Source: Caulobacterales bacterium (GTDB lineage: Bacteria; Pseudomonadota; Alphaproteobacteria; Caulobacterales; Aquidulcibacteraceae). From it: a stretch of 64,000 bases of DNA. The DNA lies in the NCBI GenBank assembly GCA_017303355.1, contig JAFLCU010000009.1, positions 1 through 64,000 of the forward strand, read 5' to 3'. This document shows, piece by piece, positions 16,373 through 25,986 of this stretch; the stretch's first letter is position 1; every line of letters starts with the position of its first letter. Both the position numbers and the translations under genes were made by a program. A model generated the notes under the pieces. It was not told the DNA's origin. It searched no databases and worked only from the letters and a program-made list of their open reading frames with translations.

Positions 16373-16987
16373 ATGGAGCCCATGACCACGCCGACTCACA
16401 GAGACCGCGCCATCAACCTTGCTCGCCGGCAGGGCGTCGTACGCACGCGTGAGTTCGACGCCATTGGCGTGCCGCGCGTCTATCTGCGCCGTCTGCAAGA
16501 AGAGGGGCTGCTGATCCAACCCTCACGTGGTCTCTACCAACTTGCCGGCGCCGATCTATCGGTGGCGCATAGCCTGGCTGAAGCATCGAAAGCGGCGCCG
16601 AGCGGCGTTATTGGCCTGCTGTCGGCGCTACAATTTCACGAGCTGACCACCCAGACGCCGCACGCGGTCTGGATGCTGATGCCATCGAAGGCGTGGGCGC
16701 CGACCAAGCCGCCGGTCAAGCTCAAGATTATTCGCGCCAGTGGGGCTGCGCTGACGATGGGGGTCAAACACTATCGTATCGATGGGGTGCCGGTGCCGAT
16801 CACGACGCCCGCAAAAACCGTCGCCGATTGTTTCAAACACCGCTCGAAGGTTGGGCTCGACGTAGCAATCGAAGCTCTGCGCGACGCGCTTAAAACCAAA
16901 CGCGCAAGCGCTGACGATCTCTGGCGCGCCGCTACCGCCGATCGTGTCGTCACAGTGATGCGCCCTTACCTTGAGCAAGGGCTATGA
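16373..16987 (+). CDS. AbiEi-like type IV antitoxin, transcriptional regulator
   Basis: The protein has 204 residues. The N-terminal winged-helix domain is present (ARRQGVVRTREFDAIGVPRVYLRRLQEEGLLIQPSRGLYQLAG), followed by the C-terminal antitoxin domain with KHYRIDGVPVPITTPAKTVADCFKHRSKVGLDVAIEAL, a signature of AbiEi. AbiEi represses its operon and counters the AbiEii nucleotidyltransferase. AGGAA precedes the ATG. The stop overlaps the toxin start (ATGA), as usual for this pair. Confidence 0.92.
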   Translation: MEPMTTPTHRDRAINLARRQGVVRTREFDAIGVPRVYLRRLQEEGLLIQPSRGLYQLAGADLSVAHSLAEASKAAPSGVIGLLSALQFHELTTQTPHAVWMLMPSKAWAPTKPPVKLKIIRASGAALTMGVKHYRIDGVPVPITTPAKTVADCFKHRSKVGLDVAIEALRDALKTKRASADDLWRAATADRVVTVMRPYLEQGL

Positions 16988-17895
16988 CGCGTCCGCCGCT
17001 CAAGAATGTCGGCGCCTCGGTGCGCACGCGTCTGACCGATCAGGCCCGCGCGCGCGGCGACAATGCGCAATTGCTGATGCTGCGCTTCGCCATCGAACGC
17101 TTGCTCTATCGCTTGGCGCAAAGCGCCTATCGAGATCAATTCGTGCTGAAAGGCGCGATGCTGTTTTCGCTGTGGGCGCCCGTTCCTTATCGCAGCACTG
17201 GCGACCTCGATCTCTTGGGGCAGGGCGATCCCGCGCCCGCGCGCATGGCTGCCATTTTCAAGGCACTCTGCGGCGAGCCCGTTCCTGACGATGGTCTCAG
17301 CTTCGATGCGGACAGCGTGAAAGCCGAGAGCGCGCGCGATGAAGAGGAATATACCGGTGTCCGCATCACGCTTATCGCCACTTTGGCCGGCGCCAAATTG
17401 CCCATCCAGATCGATATAGGCTTTGGCGACGCGGTGACGCCGGGCGCGCGTGATATCGACTATCCGTCGCTGCTCGATTTTCCGAGCGCTGCGCTCAAAG
17501 CCTATCCGCCTGAGACGGTTGTCGCCGAAAAGCTGGAAGCGTTGGTGTCGCTCGGCATGCGCAATAGTCGCATGAAAGACTTTTTCGATCTTTGGGTTAT
17601 CGCGCGGACGTTCGCGTTCGACGGACAAACACTGAGCGAGGCTGTCACGGCCACGTTTCAACGCCGCCAGACGCCGTTGCCCGTTGAGACGCCGCTCACG
17701 CTTACGGACGCCTTCGCTCAGGACGCCGGCAAGCAGACGCAATGGCGCGCCTTTCTCAATCGCACCACGCTCGCGCTTGCGCCCGAGCCGCTGCCTGACC
17801 TCATCGCCTTCATCGCAACATTCGCGGTCCCGCTCCTCAATATCCCCCACGGCGTTCATGGTCGTCGGTGGAGCGCCGGCGGTCCGTGGGTCTAG
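16984..17895 (+). CDS. AbiEii-family nucleotidyltransferase toxin
   Basis: The protein has 303 residues. The nucleotidyltransferase core carries FVLKGAMLFSLW and RSTGDLDLLGQGDP (~68-80, the D-x-D catalytic pair). KLPIQIDIGFGDAVTPG and the conserved ETVVAEKLEALVSLGMRNSRMKDFFDLWVIA (~178-210) follow. AbiEii toxins modify RNA (some add nucleotides to tRNA 3' ends) and cause growth arrest; AbiE systems act in abortive infection and element stabilisation. It is co-translated with the antitoxin and lies 148 nt before the DUF6361 operon on the same strand. Confidence 0.92.
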   Translation: MTRPPLKNVGASVRTRLTDQARARGDNAQLLMLRFAIERLLYRLAQSAYRDQFVLKGAMLFSLWAPVPYRSTGDLDLLGQGDPAPARMAAIFKALCGEPVPDDGLSFDADSVKAESARDEEEYTGVRITLIATLAGAKLPIQIDIGFGDAVTPGARDIDYPSLLDFPSAALKAYPPETVVAEKLEALVSLGMRNSRMKDFFDLWVIARTFAFDGQTLSEAVTATFQRRQTPLPVETPLTLTDAFAQDAGKQTQWRAFLNRTTLALAPEPLPDLIAFIATFAVPLLNIPHGVHGRRWSAGGPWV

Positions 17896-18043
17896 TCGCA
17901 TTGGTCTCGGTTCGCGGCTGCACGAACCCGCCGTTCGCGATGGCCATCGGTGGAGCATACGACCGATTCTGTCGTGCGGGCCGCCTCCAGTCTATTACGT
18001 TGTCGGCTAGGGTCCGAGATCGCGTGCGGCGCGGGGAGTGGCG

Positions 18044-19222
18044 ATGTCGTCTTTAGCATGGATAGATTTCGATGAAGCGGAGCGTCAGCGCGCGCAGCGT
18101 ATCATGGCTCTTTTTCAAGAGCGCGAGAGCAGGGACGAGTTGGGCCTCGGCGCCATCCGTGATTCCATTTCCGACCACCTGTTTCCGGGCACGAGCACGA
18201 TCCAAACGCGGCTGCGCTACATGCTCTTTATCCCGTGGATCATGCGCCGTTTGGAAGGGCGTGACATCGCTGGGAGTCAGCTTAGCGCCGAAGGGCGCGC
18301 CATGGAAATTCGTCTTTCCGACGCGCTGAAGGCGGGCGGGGAGACAAACGGGGTTATTGGCCGCGACGCCGGGGTGCGGCTGCAGCGCTTGCCCAGTTCA
18401 GTCTATTGGGCCGGGTTGGGCGCCTGGGGCATCCGGCTCTTTCCGGGATCGCGCGACACTTATTATGCAACGCTGCCAAACGCACGCCGTCGCCGGCAAC
18501 GGTCAGAAACTGATGTCGAAGGCTTCGAGGACTTGCACGGCGGCCATTGGCATCCGGGCCTTCCGCCCGCGCCGGCCGATTTTTTGGAGGCCGCTTCGTT
18601 CACCCTGACAGAGCACGAAGCAGAATTTATTCGTGACCGTTTGGTCGCTTCCGCGCCAGACTCGCTCCTCACCTGGCTCGCGCGCCAATCGGAGAATGGC
18701 CACAGCGACTATATCTGGCATCATCCCATGCTCGGCGATTTTCCAGCGGCCGCGCGCCGTATTGTCGAGCATGCCGAGATTTTTTCCGCAGTCATCCATG
18801 GCGCGTCGCTGCTCTACAATCTCCAGCTCTCGGAGTTGCGAGACCACGAGGAATGGACTGCGCACTATCGCGGAAGGTTGGCGCAATGGGCTGGCGATCT
18901 TGATGAGCGGCGCCTTGCTCATTGGTCGCTCCCTGATTTCTGGCGTGAGGTTCATCATGCCACGCACACGATACGTCCGGGTCTTGTCCGCTTCGTGCAA
19001 GACTGGGTGACGCTCGCCAAAACGAACGCCGCCAATATTGCCGAATTGGAGACCGCGCGAGGCCTTGTGCGTGAACGCGAGCGGCGGCTGAAGACATCGC
19101 AGTCGCGGTTCGTCAATCGCGCGGTGCGCGATCGTTGGGGCGGCGCTTCGGGCGCGGATCGTTTGTCGTTTCGGTGGGGGCAGACCCAGATTCACTTGGA
19201 AGACCTTTTCCATGGTCAATAA
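18044..19222 (+). CDS. DUF6361-family protein, first gene of a three-gene nuclease/helicase operon
   Basis: The protein has 392 residues. The N-terminus SSLAWIDFDEAERQRAQRIMAL, then RDELGLGAIRDSISDHLFPGTSTIQTRLRYMLFIPWI, matches what I know of DUF6361. The rest is mostly helical, with many Trp and Arg residues. No catalytic motif is evident. The ATG is preceded by GGGGAG. Its last 11 nt overlap the phospholipase-D-like gene, whose own end overlaps the helicase gene by 11 nt. DUF6361 proteins are recurrently seen beside such PLD and helicase genes, so a common complex is likely. The molecular role is unknown. Confidence 0.85.
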   Translation: MSSLAWIDFDEAERQRAQRIMALFQERESRDELGLGAIRDSISDHLFPGTSTIQTRLRYMLFIPWIMRRLEGRDIAGSQLSAEGRAMEIRLSDALKAGGETNGVIGRDAGVRLQRLPSSVYWAGLGAWGIRLFPGSRDTYYATLPNARRRRQRSETDVEGFEDLHGGHWHPGLPPAPADFLEAASFTLTEHEAEFIRDRLVASAPDSLLTWLARQSENGHSDYIWHHPMLGDFPAAARRIVEHAEIFSAVIHGASLLYNLQLSELRDHEEWTAHYRGRLAQWAGDLDERRLAHWSLPDFWREVHHATHTIRPGLVRFVQDWVTLAKTNAANIAELETARGLVRERERRLKTSQSRFVNRAVRDRWGGASGADRLSFRWGQTQIHLEDLFHGQ

Positions 19223-21071
19223 GGCTAGTCTCGATCCTGAAGCGCGTGTTCTCTATGGTGAGAGCCTTGCCGCGCCGGCGGGCTATATGTTCGACGCCGC
19301 GATCGCAACGACGTTTTCGCTTGATTTCGAAACAGCGCTTGCCGCGCCGGTAAGTCTGGCGCTCTTCGCTGCAGAGAACCGCGACGATATTTTGCGTGAG
19401 CCCTTGGCCTTACTGGAAGGCGCCGAGCGGATTGCTGAGCGGCTTGTCGTCTATTGCGATGCGGGACATATTCACGCGCAAACGCAAGCGCAATCACGGC
19501 TTTGCAGCCTGCTTGAAAAGATGATTGTGGAGGTGGAAGCGCCGCAAGGCGGCGCCTTTCACCCCAAGATTTGGGTACTGCGCTTTCAGCCGCAATCGGG
19601 CGCCGGCGCGCGCAAAATGCGCTTGTTGGTGTTGTCGCGGAATCTCACCTGTGACCGCTCTTGGGACATTTCGCTCTGTCTCGACGGAGACATCGGTCGC
19701 AAAGTCGTGCCGGGCAACAAACCCATTGTTGATCTTCTCAAGCGGCTGCCACGTCTGAACGTGCAGCCCATCTCCGAACCAGCACGCGCACTGACGCTCG
19801 ATGTTGCGAGCGATCTCAATCGTACCGAATGGGTGCTGCCTGATCATTTCGACACGCTGAGCTTGGCGGTGAACGGCATAGGCCCAGATGTTTGGTCGCC
19901 ATCGGCTTGCGCGCGCATGGGCGTCATTTCGCCATTCTGTGATGATGCGACCTTGACCCACCTCGCAGAGCTCAGTCGTGAGAAGCCCGTCCTGGTGGGG
20001 CGAAGCGACGAATTGTTGACCTGCTCCGCCGAGACGCTCGCGCTCTACGAACGCGTCTGCGTGCTTGATGAGATGGCGGCGAGTGAGGACGGCGAAGAGG
20101 CGGCCCCCGAGAGCCTACAAGGATTGCACGCAAAGGCTTTCATTCAAGAGGTCGGTTGGGACACCGTTCTGACAGTCGGCTCGGGCAACGCCACACAAGC
20201 CGCGCTCGCAGACCGCAAGGTGGTCAACAATGTCGAAGTGTTTGCGACCCTGACAGGCAAGACGTCCAAGGTGGGCAGCGTTGAGAATATTCTGGGTGCG
20301 CAAGGCTTCGGGCGGTTGCTTTGTCCGTTTGTCGCGGGCGAGCCCGCGGCAGATGCGGAGGCCATGAAGGCCGCGGAGCGGCGTTTGGAGGACATGCGTC
20401 GCGCTATCTGCAAGGCGGGCTTAGGCCTGCGCTGCGAGCGCGCGCCGGCTGATGGAGAAGATGCTGCGGGATGGCGCCTCATTCTCGCGTGCAAGCGTCC
20501 GTTGGCGCTCGCCCATATCGCAAGTGCGTTTGCATGGCCGATCACGCGCGGCGAGGGGCATAGACGCGACGTGTTACAGGCACTTGCGGTAGGAGACGAC
20601 GTCGATCTTGGGGTTATGCCCTTAGCCGATCTTACGCGTTTTATCGCCATTCAACTGACTGACGCCGCCAGCGATGCGCGTCTCTTGTTCAGCGTGGGCC
20701 TGCAAATGGAAGGCATGCCCGCCGAGCGTCATGCCGCAATTTTGCGCTCAATCATCGCCAACCGCGATGCATTCTTCCGATATCTTCGGCTTTTGCTGTC
20801 AGAACTTGGTGATCCGTTTGCCGCCGCGCTGGCGGCGCAATCTGGCGTGGGCACAGGTGCTTGGGGACACAGCGGGGGAGATGATGTGCCCCTGCTTGAA
20901 GATCTTGTGCGCGCGCTCTGCGCTGGCGACGGACGTCTAATGGCCGTCGAACGCCTTATCACGCGTCTTGAAGCTGGCGGCGCTGAGACCGATCCAGTGC
21001 CCACGGAGTTTCGCGCGCTGTGGCAAGCGTTCCGGGCTGCGATGCCGACCGAGGTTGGCGATGTTGGGTGA
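19212..21071 (+). CDS. Phospholipase-D-like (HKD) nuclease family protein
   Basis: The protein has 619 residues with two HKD-type half-sites. The first is FHPKIWVLRF (~116-125) followed by LLVLSRNLTCDRSWDISLCLDG. The second is GLHAKAFIQEVGWDTVLTVGSGNATQAAL (~304-332). The HxK...GSGN arrangement is that of PLD-family nucleases; the first site has the looser SRNLT form. About 290 residues of uncharacterised C-terminus follow. It lies between DUF6361 and a large SF2 helicase with 11-nt overlaps on both sides. The arrangement resembles the nuclease-plus-helicase logic of antiviral systems such as DISARM, but no methyltransferase is present. Confidence 0.85.
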   Translation: MVNKASLDPEARVLYGESLAAPAGYMFDAAIATTFSLDFETALAAPVSLALFAAENRDDILREPLALLEGAERIAERLVVYCDAGHIHAQTQAQSRLCSLLEKMIVEVEAPQGGAFHPKIWVLRFQPQSGAGARKMRLLVLSRNLTCDRSWDISLCLDGDIGRKVVPGNKPIVDLLKRLPRLNVQPISEPARALTLDVASDLNRTEWVLPDHFDTLSLAVNGIGPDVWSPSACARMGVISPFCDDATLTHLAELSREKPVLVGRSDELLTCSAETLALYERVCVLDEMAASEDGEEAAPESLQGLHAKAFIQEVGWDTVLTVGSGNATQAALADRKVVNNVEVFATLTGKTSKVGSVENILGAQGFGRLLCPFVAGEPAADAEAMKAAERRLEDMRRAICKAGLGLRCERAPADGEDAAGWRLILACKRPLALAHIASAFAWPITRGEGHRRDVLQALAVGDDVDLGVMPLADLTRFIAIQLTDAASDARLLFSVGLQMEGMPAERHAAILRSIIANRDAFFRYLRLLLSELGDPFAAALAAQSGVGTGAWGHSGGDDVPLLEDLVRALCAGDGRLMAVERLITRLEAGGAETDPVPTEFRALWQAFRAAMPTEVGDVG

Positions 21072-24000
21072 AAAGTTTGAGGCAGCGCCAGCGCTCGCGC
21101 CGCTAAAGGCCTTTCAGCGCCGCACGGTCGATTATGTATTCGACCGCTTTTATCACGGGGACAGTCCCGCGTTCCAATTTCTCGTGGCCGATGAAGTCGG
21201 TCTCGGCAAGACGTTGGTCGCCCGCGGCGTTATCGCGCGCGCCATTGAACACCTGTGGGACAAAACCGACCGCATCGACATTCTCTACATTTGCTCGAAC
21301 CAGGCCATCGCCGCACAGAATCTGAATCGGCTGAACGTTCTTGGGCGCCAAGCCTTGGCGTTGCCGACGCGCATGACACTTGTGCCGTTGCAAATGCGGG
21401 GACAGCGCGCGCTCAGCGCCGACAAGGTCAACTTCATCAGCTTAACTCCGGGTACGACCTTCGATCTCAAATCGTCGACCGGCGTCGCTGAGGAGCGCGC
21501 CCTGTTGTTCCATTTGCTTCGGCCATTGAGCCCGTCAGGACGTGGCCTGCAAAATCTGTTGCAGGTGGATGTCGGTGCCGAGCGTTGGGACGCGTGGGTT
21601 ACAAGTTATGTTTCACTCGATGGCGTCGACGAGGCGCTGGTCGAGCGCTTCAGACGAGATGTTCGCGCGGACAAGGCTTTGATGAGCGCGCTGGCTGGGG
21701 GGCTGGAGCTGTTTCACCGGCGCCGAGATCACTATCCGTCGAGCATGACCGGGCCGCGAAATAGTCTCATCGCGCGCCTGCGCGGAAAGCTCAGTCACGC
21801 CTGCGTCGACGCCCTGCAGCCGGACCTCATCATTATGGATGAGTTCCAGCGCTTTCCAGATTTGCTGCATGGAGACAACGATGCGGCGCACTTGGCGCGT
21901 GAGCTGTTTGACTATCGTGATGCACAGGGTAACGCCGTGCGAACGTTGCTGCTCTCCGCTACGCCGTATCGGATGCTCACGCTGCAAGGTGATCAAGCCG
22001 ACGACGGCGACCACTACAATGATTTTCTGGAAACACTGACTTTCCTCTTCGGGCAGAAGAGGGGGCGAGAAATGGTGGGCGCCTTGGACCGCGAAATGCG
22101 CGCCTTCCGGGTCGCCCTACACGGTCTTCCCGAGGCGCGCGTAGAAGCCAAAGCGCAAAAGCTCAAGGTGGAAACCGTATTGAAGCAGGTCATGTGCCGC
22201 ACAGAGCGCGTGTCCAGCACCGTTGATCGCGATTCTATGGTGAGCGAGCCAAAGAGTAAGCTCACAGTCGAGGCAGACGATCTGCATCAGGCGATGGCGG
22301 TCGCCAACGTGGCCCGTGCGCTGGAAGCGCCAGATGTCGTCGAATACTGGAAGTCGGCGCCTTACCTTCTCAACTTCATGCGCGACTATGCCTTGAAGCG
22401 CGTCATGAAAGAGAAGGCGAGCACCAAACCGTCAAACGCGCTCGTCAGCGCGTTGGAGGCGGCGAAACGCACTTGCCTCGATCACGCGCAACTCGATGGC
22501 TACGCGCCGATCAAACCTGCGAACGGCCGTATGCGCGCGCTTATGGACGACGTATTTCAAGGCGATCTTGAGCAAAATCTCTGGATGCCGCCGGCTCTGC
22601 CCTATTACGGCGAAGCATCGAGCAAGGCGCCGCCGACCAAGGCGTTGATCTTTTCATCGTGGACAATGGTGCCCGATGCGATCGCTGCAACGCTCTCCTA
22701 CGAAGCGGAGCGGCGCATGGGGGCTGGAGAGACCGGTCGGGGATATTTCGATCAAAAACGGCCGCGTCCGCTTCAGTTCAGGCTGGCCGAGGGCCGCTTG
22801 GCGGGGCTACGCGCGCTGTTGCTCATCTACCCTTCGCCCGTTCTAGCGGAACTGGGTGATCCGCTCACGGTGATGGCCGGCGCCGCCGGGCGGCAAAGCT
22901 ATGCCGAGATGCGCGCCACCATCGCCGAACGGCTCAAGGGACGTTTGGCTGGCCTGCATCCTCGCGACACAACCGACCACGAGAGCGGGGCCACAGAGTG
23001 GGCGTTGCCGGCGGCGCTCGACGCCCTCGCGGGCAACGGCGCCATGACGTGGCTTGGCGCGGATGATGGGATGCGCAGCCTGGCAAGCGAGGACGCCTTT
23101 AAGGATCATGTGACGGCGCTGCAGACGTCAGTGAGCGGCGGTTTGGGAGCCGCAAGCCACGACGCGCTAGAGCTGCTGGTGGATGTGGCGTTGGGGAGCC
23201 CAGCAGTGTGTGCGCTACGCGCATTGCGGCGCGTGGCGCCAGATTTGGCATGGGATGATCCGGACCTCCTGACCGCTGCGGCCCATGTCGCCTGGGGCTT
23301 TCGCACCTTGTTCAACCAGCATGAGGCGGTGGCGCTACTGCGGCGAGGTGAAGACGATCATTATTGGCGACGTGTGCTCACCTTCTCGGCCGAACAAAAC
23401 CTTCAAGCCGTCTTGGACGAGTACGCGCATTACCTTGTCGATGCGCAAGGTCTGAGTGCGGCTGCGCCTGAAGATCGCGTGGCGGGGTTAAGCACTGCGA
23501 TGTCTGACGCTCTCTCGATCCGGCCCTCACAGATTGACGTCGATAATCCCATGATCGTCGATGGACGATTGAAGTTGGACAAGTTTCACATGCGCGGACG
23601 TTTTGCCATGCGTCTGGCGGATTACCGCGACGAAGAGGGGGCGGTCGCGCGCTTGGGCGGCGTGCGTGATGCTTTCAATTCGCCGTTTCGCCCGTTTGTG
23701 TTGGCGACAACTTCGGTGGGACAGGAAGGGTTGGATTTTCACCCCTATTGCTATCGCGTCTATCATTGGAATCTGCCTGGCAATCCGGTTGATCTGGAGC
23801 AGCGCGAAGGCCGTGTGCATCGGTTCAAGGGCCATGCGGTTCGCCTCAATGTCGCGCACAATCACGGGCGCGAACTCTGGGGCGGCGGGGCGGCGCCTAA
23901 CGATCCGTGGGCGCACATGTTTTCATCGGCGCGCGCTGCGACCCAGGCCGATACTGACCTCGCGCCCTATTGGCTGTGCGAAGGGCCAGTGAAGGTGGAG

Positions 24001-24192
24001 CGGCGCGTGCCGATCTTACCATTCAGCCGCGAGACGCAGCGCCTTGAATGGTTGAAGCGCAGTTTGACCGTGTATCGCTTAGCGTTCGGTCAGCCTCGGC
24101 AGGATGATCTGCTGGGCTATCTCGGTGGTCTATTGGGGCGCGAGATGACGATGGAGGAATTGGAGGCTCTGCAAATCCGACTGCAGCCCTAG
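21061..24192 (+). CDS. SNF2/DEAD-like superfamily 2 helicase
   Basis: The protein has 1,043 residues. Motif I is VADEVGLGKTLVARGVI (~43-59), motif II IIMDEFQRF (~257-265, DEFQ instead of DEAH) and motif III LLLSATPYRM (~296-305). The C-terminal RecA lobe has FVLATTSVGQEGLDFHPYCYRVYHWNLP and motif VI NPVDLEQREGRVHRFKG (~908-924). A ~550-residue insertion separates the two lobes. The start at 21061 overlaps the PLD gene by 11 nt; an upstream extension to 20968 would lie wholly within that gene. It is likely an ATP-driven translocase or remodeller that works with the two preceding proteins. It ends 13 nt before a convergent ParB-like gene. Confidence 0.88.
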   Translation: MLGEKFEAAPALAPLKAFQRRTVDYVFDRFYHGDSPAFQFLVADEVGLGKTLVARGVIARAIEHLWDKTDRIDILYICSNQAIAAQNLNRLNVLGRQALALPTRMTLVPLQMRGQRALSADKVNFISLTPGTTFDLKSSTGVAEERALLFHLLRPLSPSGRGLQNLLQVDVGAERWDAWVTSYVSLDGVDEALVERFRRDVRADKALMSALAGGLELFHRRRDHYPSSMTGPRNSLIARLRGKLSHACVDALQPDLIIMDEFQRFPDLLHGDNDAAHLARELFDYRDAQGNAVRTLLLSATPYRMLTLQGDQADDGDHYNDFLETLTFLFGQKRGREMVGALDREMRAFRVALHGLPEARVEAKAQKLKVETVLKQVMCRTERVSSTVDRDSMVSEPKSKLTVEADDLHQAMAVANVARALEAPDVVEYWKSAPYLLNFMRDYALKRVMKEKASTKPSNALVSALEAAKRTCLDHAQLDGYAPIKPANGRMRALMDDVFQGDLEQNLWMPPALPYYGEASSKAPPTKALIFSSWTMVPDAIAATLSYEAERRMGAGETGRGYFDQKRPRPLQFRLAEGRLAGLRALLLIYPSPVLAELGDPLTVMAGAAGRQSYAEMRATIAERLKGRLAGLHPRDTTDHESGATEWALPAALDALAGNGAMTWLGADDGMRSLASEDAFKDHVTALQTSVSGGLGAASHDALELLVDVALGSPAVCALRALRRVAPDLAWDDPDLLTAAAHVAWGFRTLFNQHEAVALLRRGEDDHYWRRVLTFSAEQNLQAVLDEYAHYLVDAQGLSAAAPEDRVAGLSTAMSDALSIRPSQIDVDNPMIVDGRLKLDKFHMRGRFAMRLADYRDEEGAVARLGGVRDAFNSPFRPFVLATTSVGQEGLDFHPYCYRVYHWNLPGNPVDLEQREGRVHRFKGHAVRLNVAHNHGRELWGGGAAPNDPWAHMFSSARAATQADTDLAPYWLCEGPVKVERRVPILPFSRETQRLEWLKRSLTVYRLAFGQPRQDDLLGYLGGLLGREMTMEELEALQIRLQP

Positions 24193-24205
24193 CGCCGGCG
24201 TGCGC

Positions 24206-25105
24206 TTAATTGGGAAGCGAGCCTTGGTCCAGCGAGGTGGCCGCGACCACGGCGCGAAACTCGATTAGCAATTCTGGGTGCCGTCGTTCGAGATAGTCTT
24301 CGATGGCCGGGTTCGAGATGAGGCGGTTGAGATAGCCCGAGGCGACGACGAGATGGAGCACGTCCTCGCCGTAGGACGCTTCGATCGCTTTGAAGTCGCC
24401 TGTCACGGTTTCCATTTCGCGCTCCATGCGGCTCATCTGTTCGGGCGTCAGCCCATGCACTTTCTTCTGAACGTCGGGGCGGGCCAAATCGTCTTGCTTG
24501 GTGCCAGCAAGTAGCGCCTTGGCATAGCTTGAGGAGAAATTGCCGGCGGACGCCATGAGGTCTGCGGCTTCGATTTGGCGATACGGCTTCATCTTGCGCA
24601 GCACCTCGAAGGTGCCCGGGTTGACCGACTTGTCCTTCAGGAGGTCCACGACTTCGGGGCAGATGCCGTCCAAAAGCGTTTTCCTCCGTTTAAGATGCTT
24701 TACTTCGACATTGAGGGCGCGCGCCAACTTCTCCTCGGACACGCCGCGATCAAGCGCACGCATGATCATGAAATGCTCTTGGATCGTCGCCAGACGGTTG
24801 ACGCGCTTATTGTAGGTAAAGGCCTCATCGTCGTCGGATATGAGGCAGGTGATCGTCGGCTGATTATCGTCGCGCATGATTGTGTAGCGGACGTGCCCGT
24901 CAAGCAGCAGATAGATATCGGGATCGTCTTTGCTGCGTGACACGACGATTGGTTCGATGATGCCGATCTCGCGAATAGATTGAGCGATACGCCGAAATTT
25001 GACCGAATCCTTGACGGTCTCTGGGATTGTCTTCAGCGGTAGGATTGCGGCCATCGGCAGCTGCACGATGTCCGGCTCAAACGAGGCTTTGACGGGTGGG
25101 ATCAT
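24206..25105 (-). CDS. ParB-domain protein with RepB-like C-terminus
   Basis: The protein has 299 residues. The ParB-like N-domain contains RIAQSIREIGIIEPIVVSRSKDDPDIYLLLDGHVRYTIMRD (~38-80), with GHVRY in place of the usual GxRR. A helix-turn-helix follows (GVSEEKLARALNVEVKHLKRRKTLLDGICPEVVDLL, ~118-153). The C-terminal ~130 residues resemble the RepB C-terminal domain of plasmid partition proteins. It is the last gene of a three-gene operon with another ParB-like protein and a serine recombinase, each overlapping by 4 nt. There is no ParA partner, so ordinary plasmid partition is doubtful. Confidence 0.82.
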   Translation of the reverse strand: MIPPVKASFEPDIVQLPMAAILPLKTIPETVKDSVKFRRIAQSIREIGIIEPIVVSRSKDDPDIYLLLDGHVRYTIMRDDNQPTITCLISDDDEAFTYNKRVNRLATIQEHFMIMRALDRGVSEEKLARALNVEVKHLKRRKTLLDGICPEVVDLLKDKSVNPGTFEVLRKMKPYRQIEAADLMASAGNFSSSYAKALLAGTKQDDLARPDVQKKVHGLTPEQMSRMEREMETVTGDFKAIEASYGEDVLHLVVASGYLNRLISNPAIEDYLERRHPELLIEFRAVVAATSLDQGSLPN

Positions 25106-25986
25106 GCGTGATCTCGTGCTGCGCCGATCCGCTCCGCGAGCGGTCCAGGCAGTGTGCTCATTGCTTCTGCGCGGAGCAGCGTGACGAAATGCTCGTCATT
25201 GAGCAGGCGGCGCAAGGCGTTGACGACGAACACAAGGCGTCCTTGCGCCAGGGTGGCTTTGCGGATCAACGCTTTCTGACGCTCGGTCTCTTTGCGATAG
25301 GCGCGCACGAGAGCGTCGGCCGTCACGACCCGTTTTGTGCGGGTGCGCGGACCGACGCTATGCGCGCCTTTGCCGGAGATGTTGCGTTGATCGATGATGC
25401 GCCGAATGGCGAGTACCTGGTTGCCAGGGATGGTCTTGCGTTCGTAGGCGTCCGCGAGCGCGCGCTGCACGTCGCCATCCTTGGCGCGTGCGATCTCCAT
25501 GGCGATTGTGTGCGGGATTTGGCCGCGCTCGACGGCTGCCAGCAAACGCTCCTCGCCGTGCTCAAGGAGGTAGCAGATCGCCGCGATGTATTCAGTGCTG
25601 AAATCGGTTTTGCGGGCAATGTCGGGAACGGAATAACCTCGGGATTTGAGAGCGCCGATCTCTTTGACCAGTTCCAGCGGCGAGTGATTTCGGCGCGCCA
25701 AGTTCTCGACCAGGCTCATGACGAAGCAATCTTCTTCGGCCGCCTCGATAACAATTGCGGGAATCGCGGTTTGGCCGAGCGACATATAGGCTTCGAGGCG
25801 CCCTTGACCGCACACCAGATCATAGCCGCCGTCCGACCGTCGGCTGACAGTGATGGGCTTCTTAAGACCTAGATGCGCGATGCTAGAAACCAATTCGGCA
25901 AACACCTTCTTATTGCGCACGCGCGGATTTAGAATCTCGATGTCCGCGATCGGGACCATTTCGACGGCTGTTTGGGCTTCGCTCAT
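25102..25986 (-). CDS. ParB/RepB/Spo0J-family protein in the recombinase operon
   Basis: The protein has 294 residues. The ParB N-domain has IEILNPRVRNKKVFAELVSSIAHLGLKKPITVSRR and CGQGRLEAYMSLG (GxxR box), followed by FVMSLVENLARRNHSPLELVKEIG and a helix-turn-helix (GYSVPDIARKTDFSTEYIAAICYLLEHGEERLL). The layout is canonical ParB up to ~170, then a basic helical tail. It overlaps the recombinase gene upstream and the second ParB-like gene downstream by ATGA, so the three proteins are probably made in fixed ratio. It may load on DNA near the recombinase target. Confidence 0.85.
   Translation of the reverse strand: MSEAQTAVEMVPIADIEILNPRVRNKKVFAELVSSIAHLGLKKPITVSRRSDGGYDLVCGQGRLEAYMSLGQTAIPAIVIEAAEEDCFVMSLVENLARRNHSPLELVKEIGALKSRGYSVPDIARKTDFSTEYIAAICYLLEHGEERLLAAVERGQIPHTIAMEIARAKDGDVQRALADAYERKTIPGNQVLAIRRIIDQRNISGKGAHSVGPRTRTKRVVTADALVRAYRKETERQKALIRKATLAQGRLVFVVNALRRLLNDEHFVTLLRAEAMSTLPGPLAERIGAARDHA

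Noticed and set aside
18044..24192. Assignment of the operon to DISARM or to the dpd (7-deazapurine) system
   Set aside because: There is a PLD-like protein and a helicase, but no DrmMI/II methyltransferase, no DrmA/B pair and no DpdA TGT-like protein.
24206..25986. A plasmid replication/partition locus (repABC-like)
   Set aside because: Two ParB-like proteins are present but there is no ParA/RepA or RepC, and they are coupled to a recombinase.
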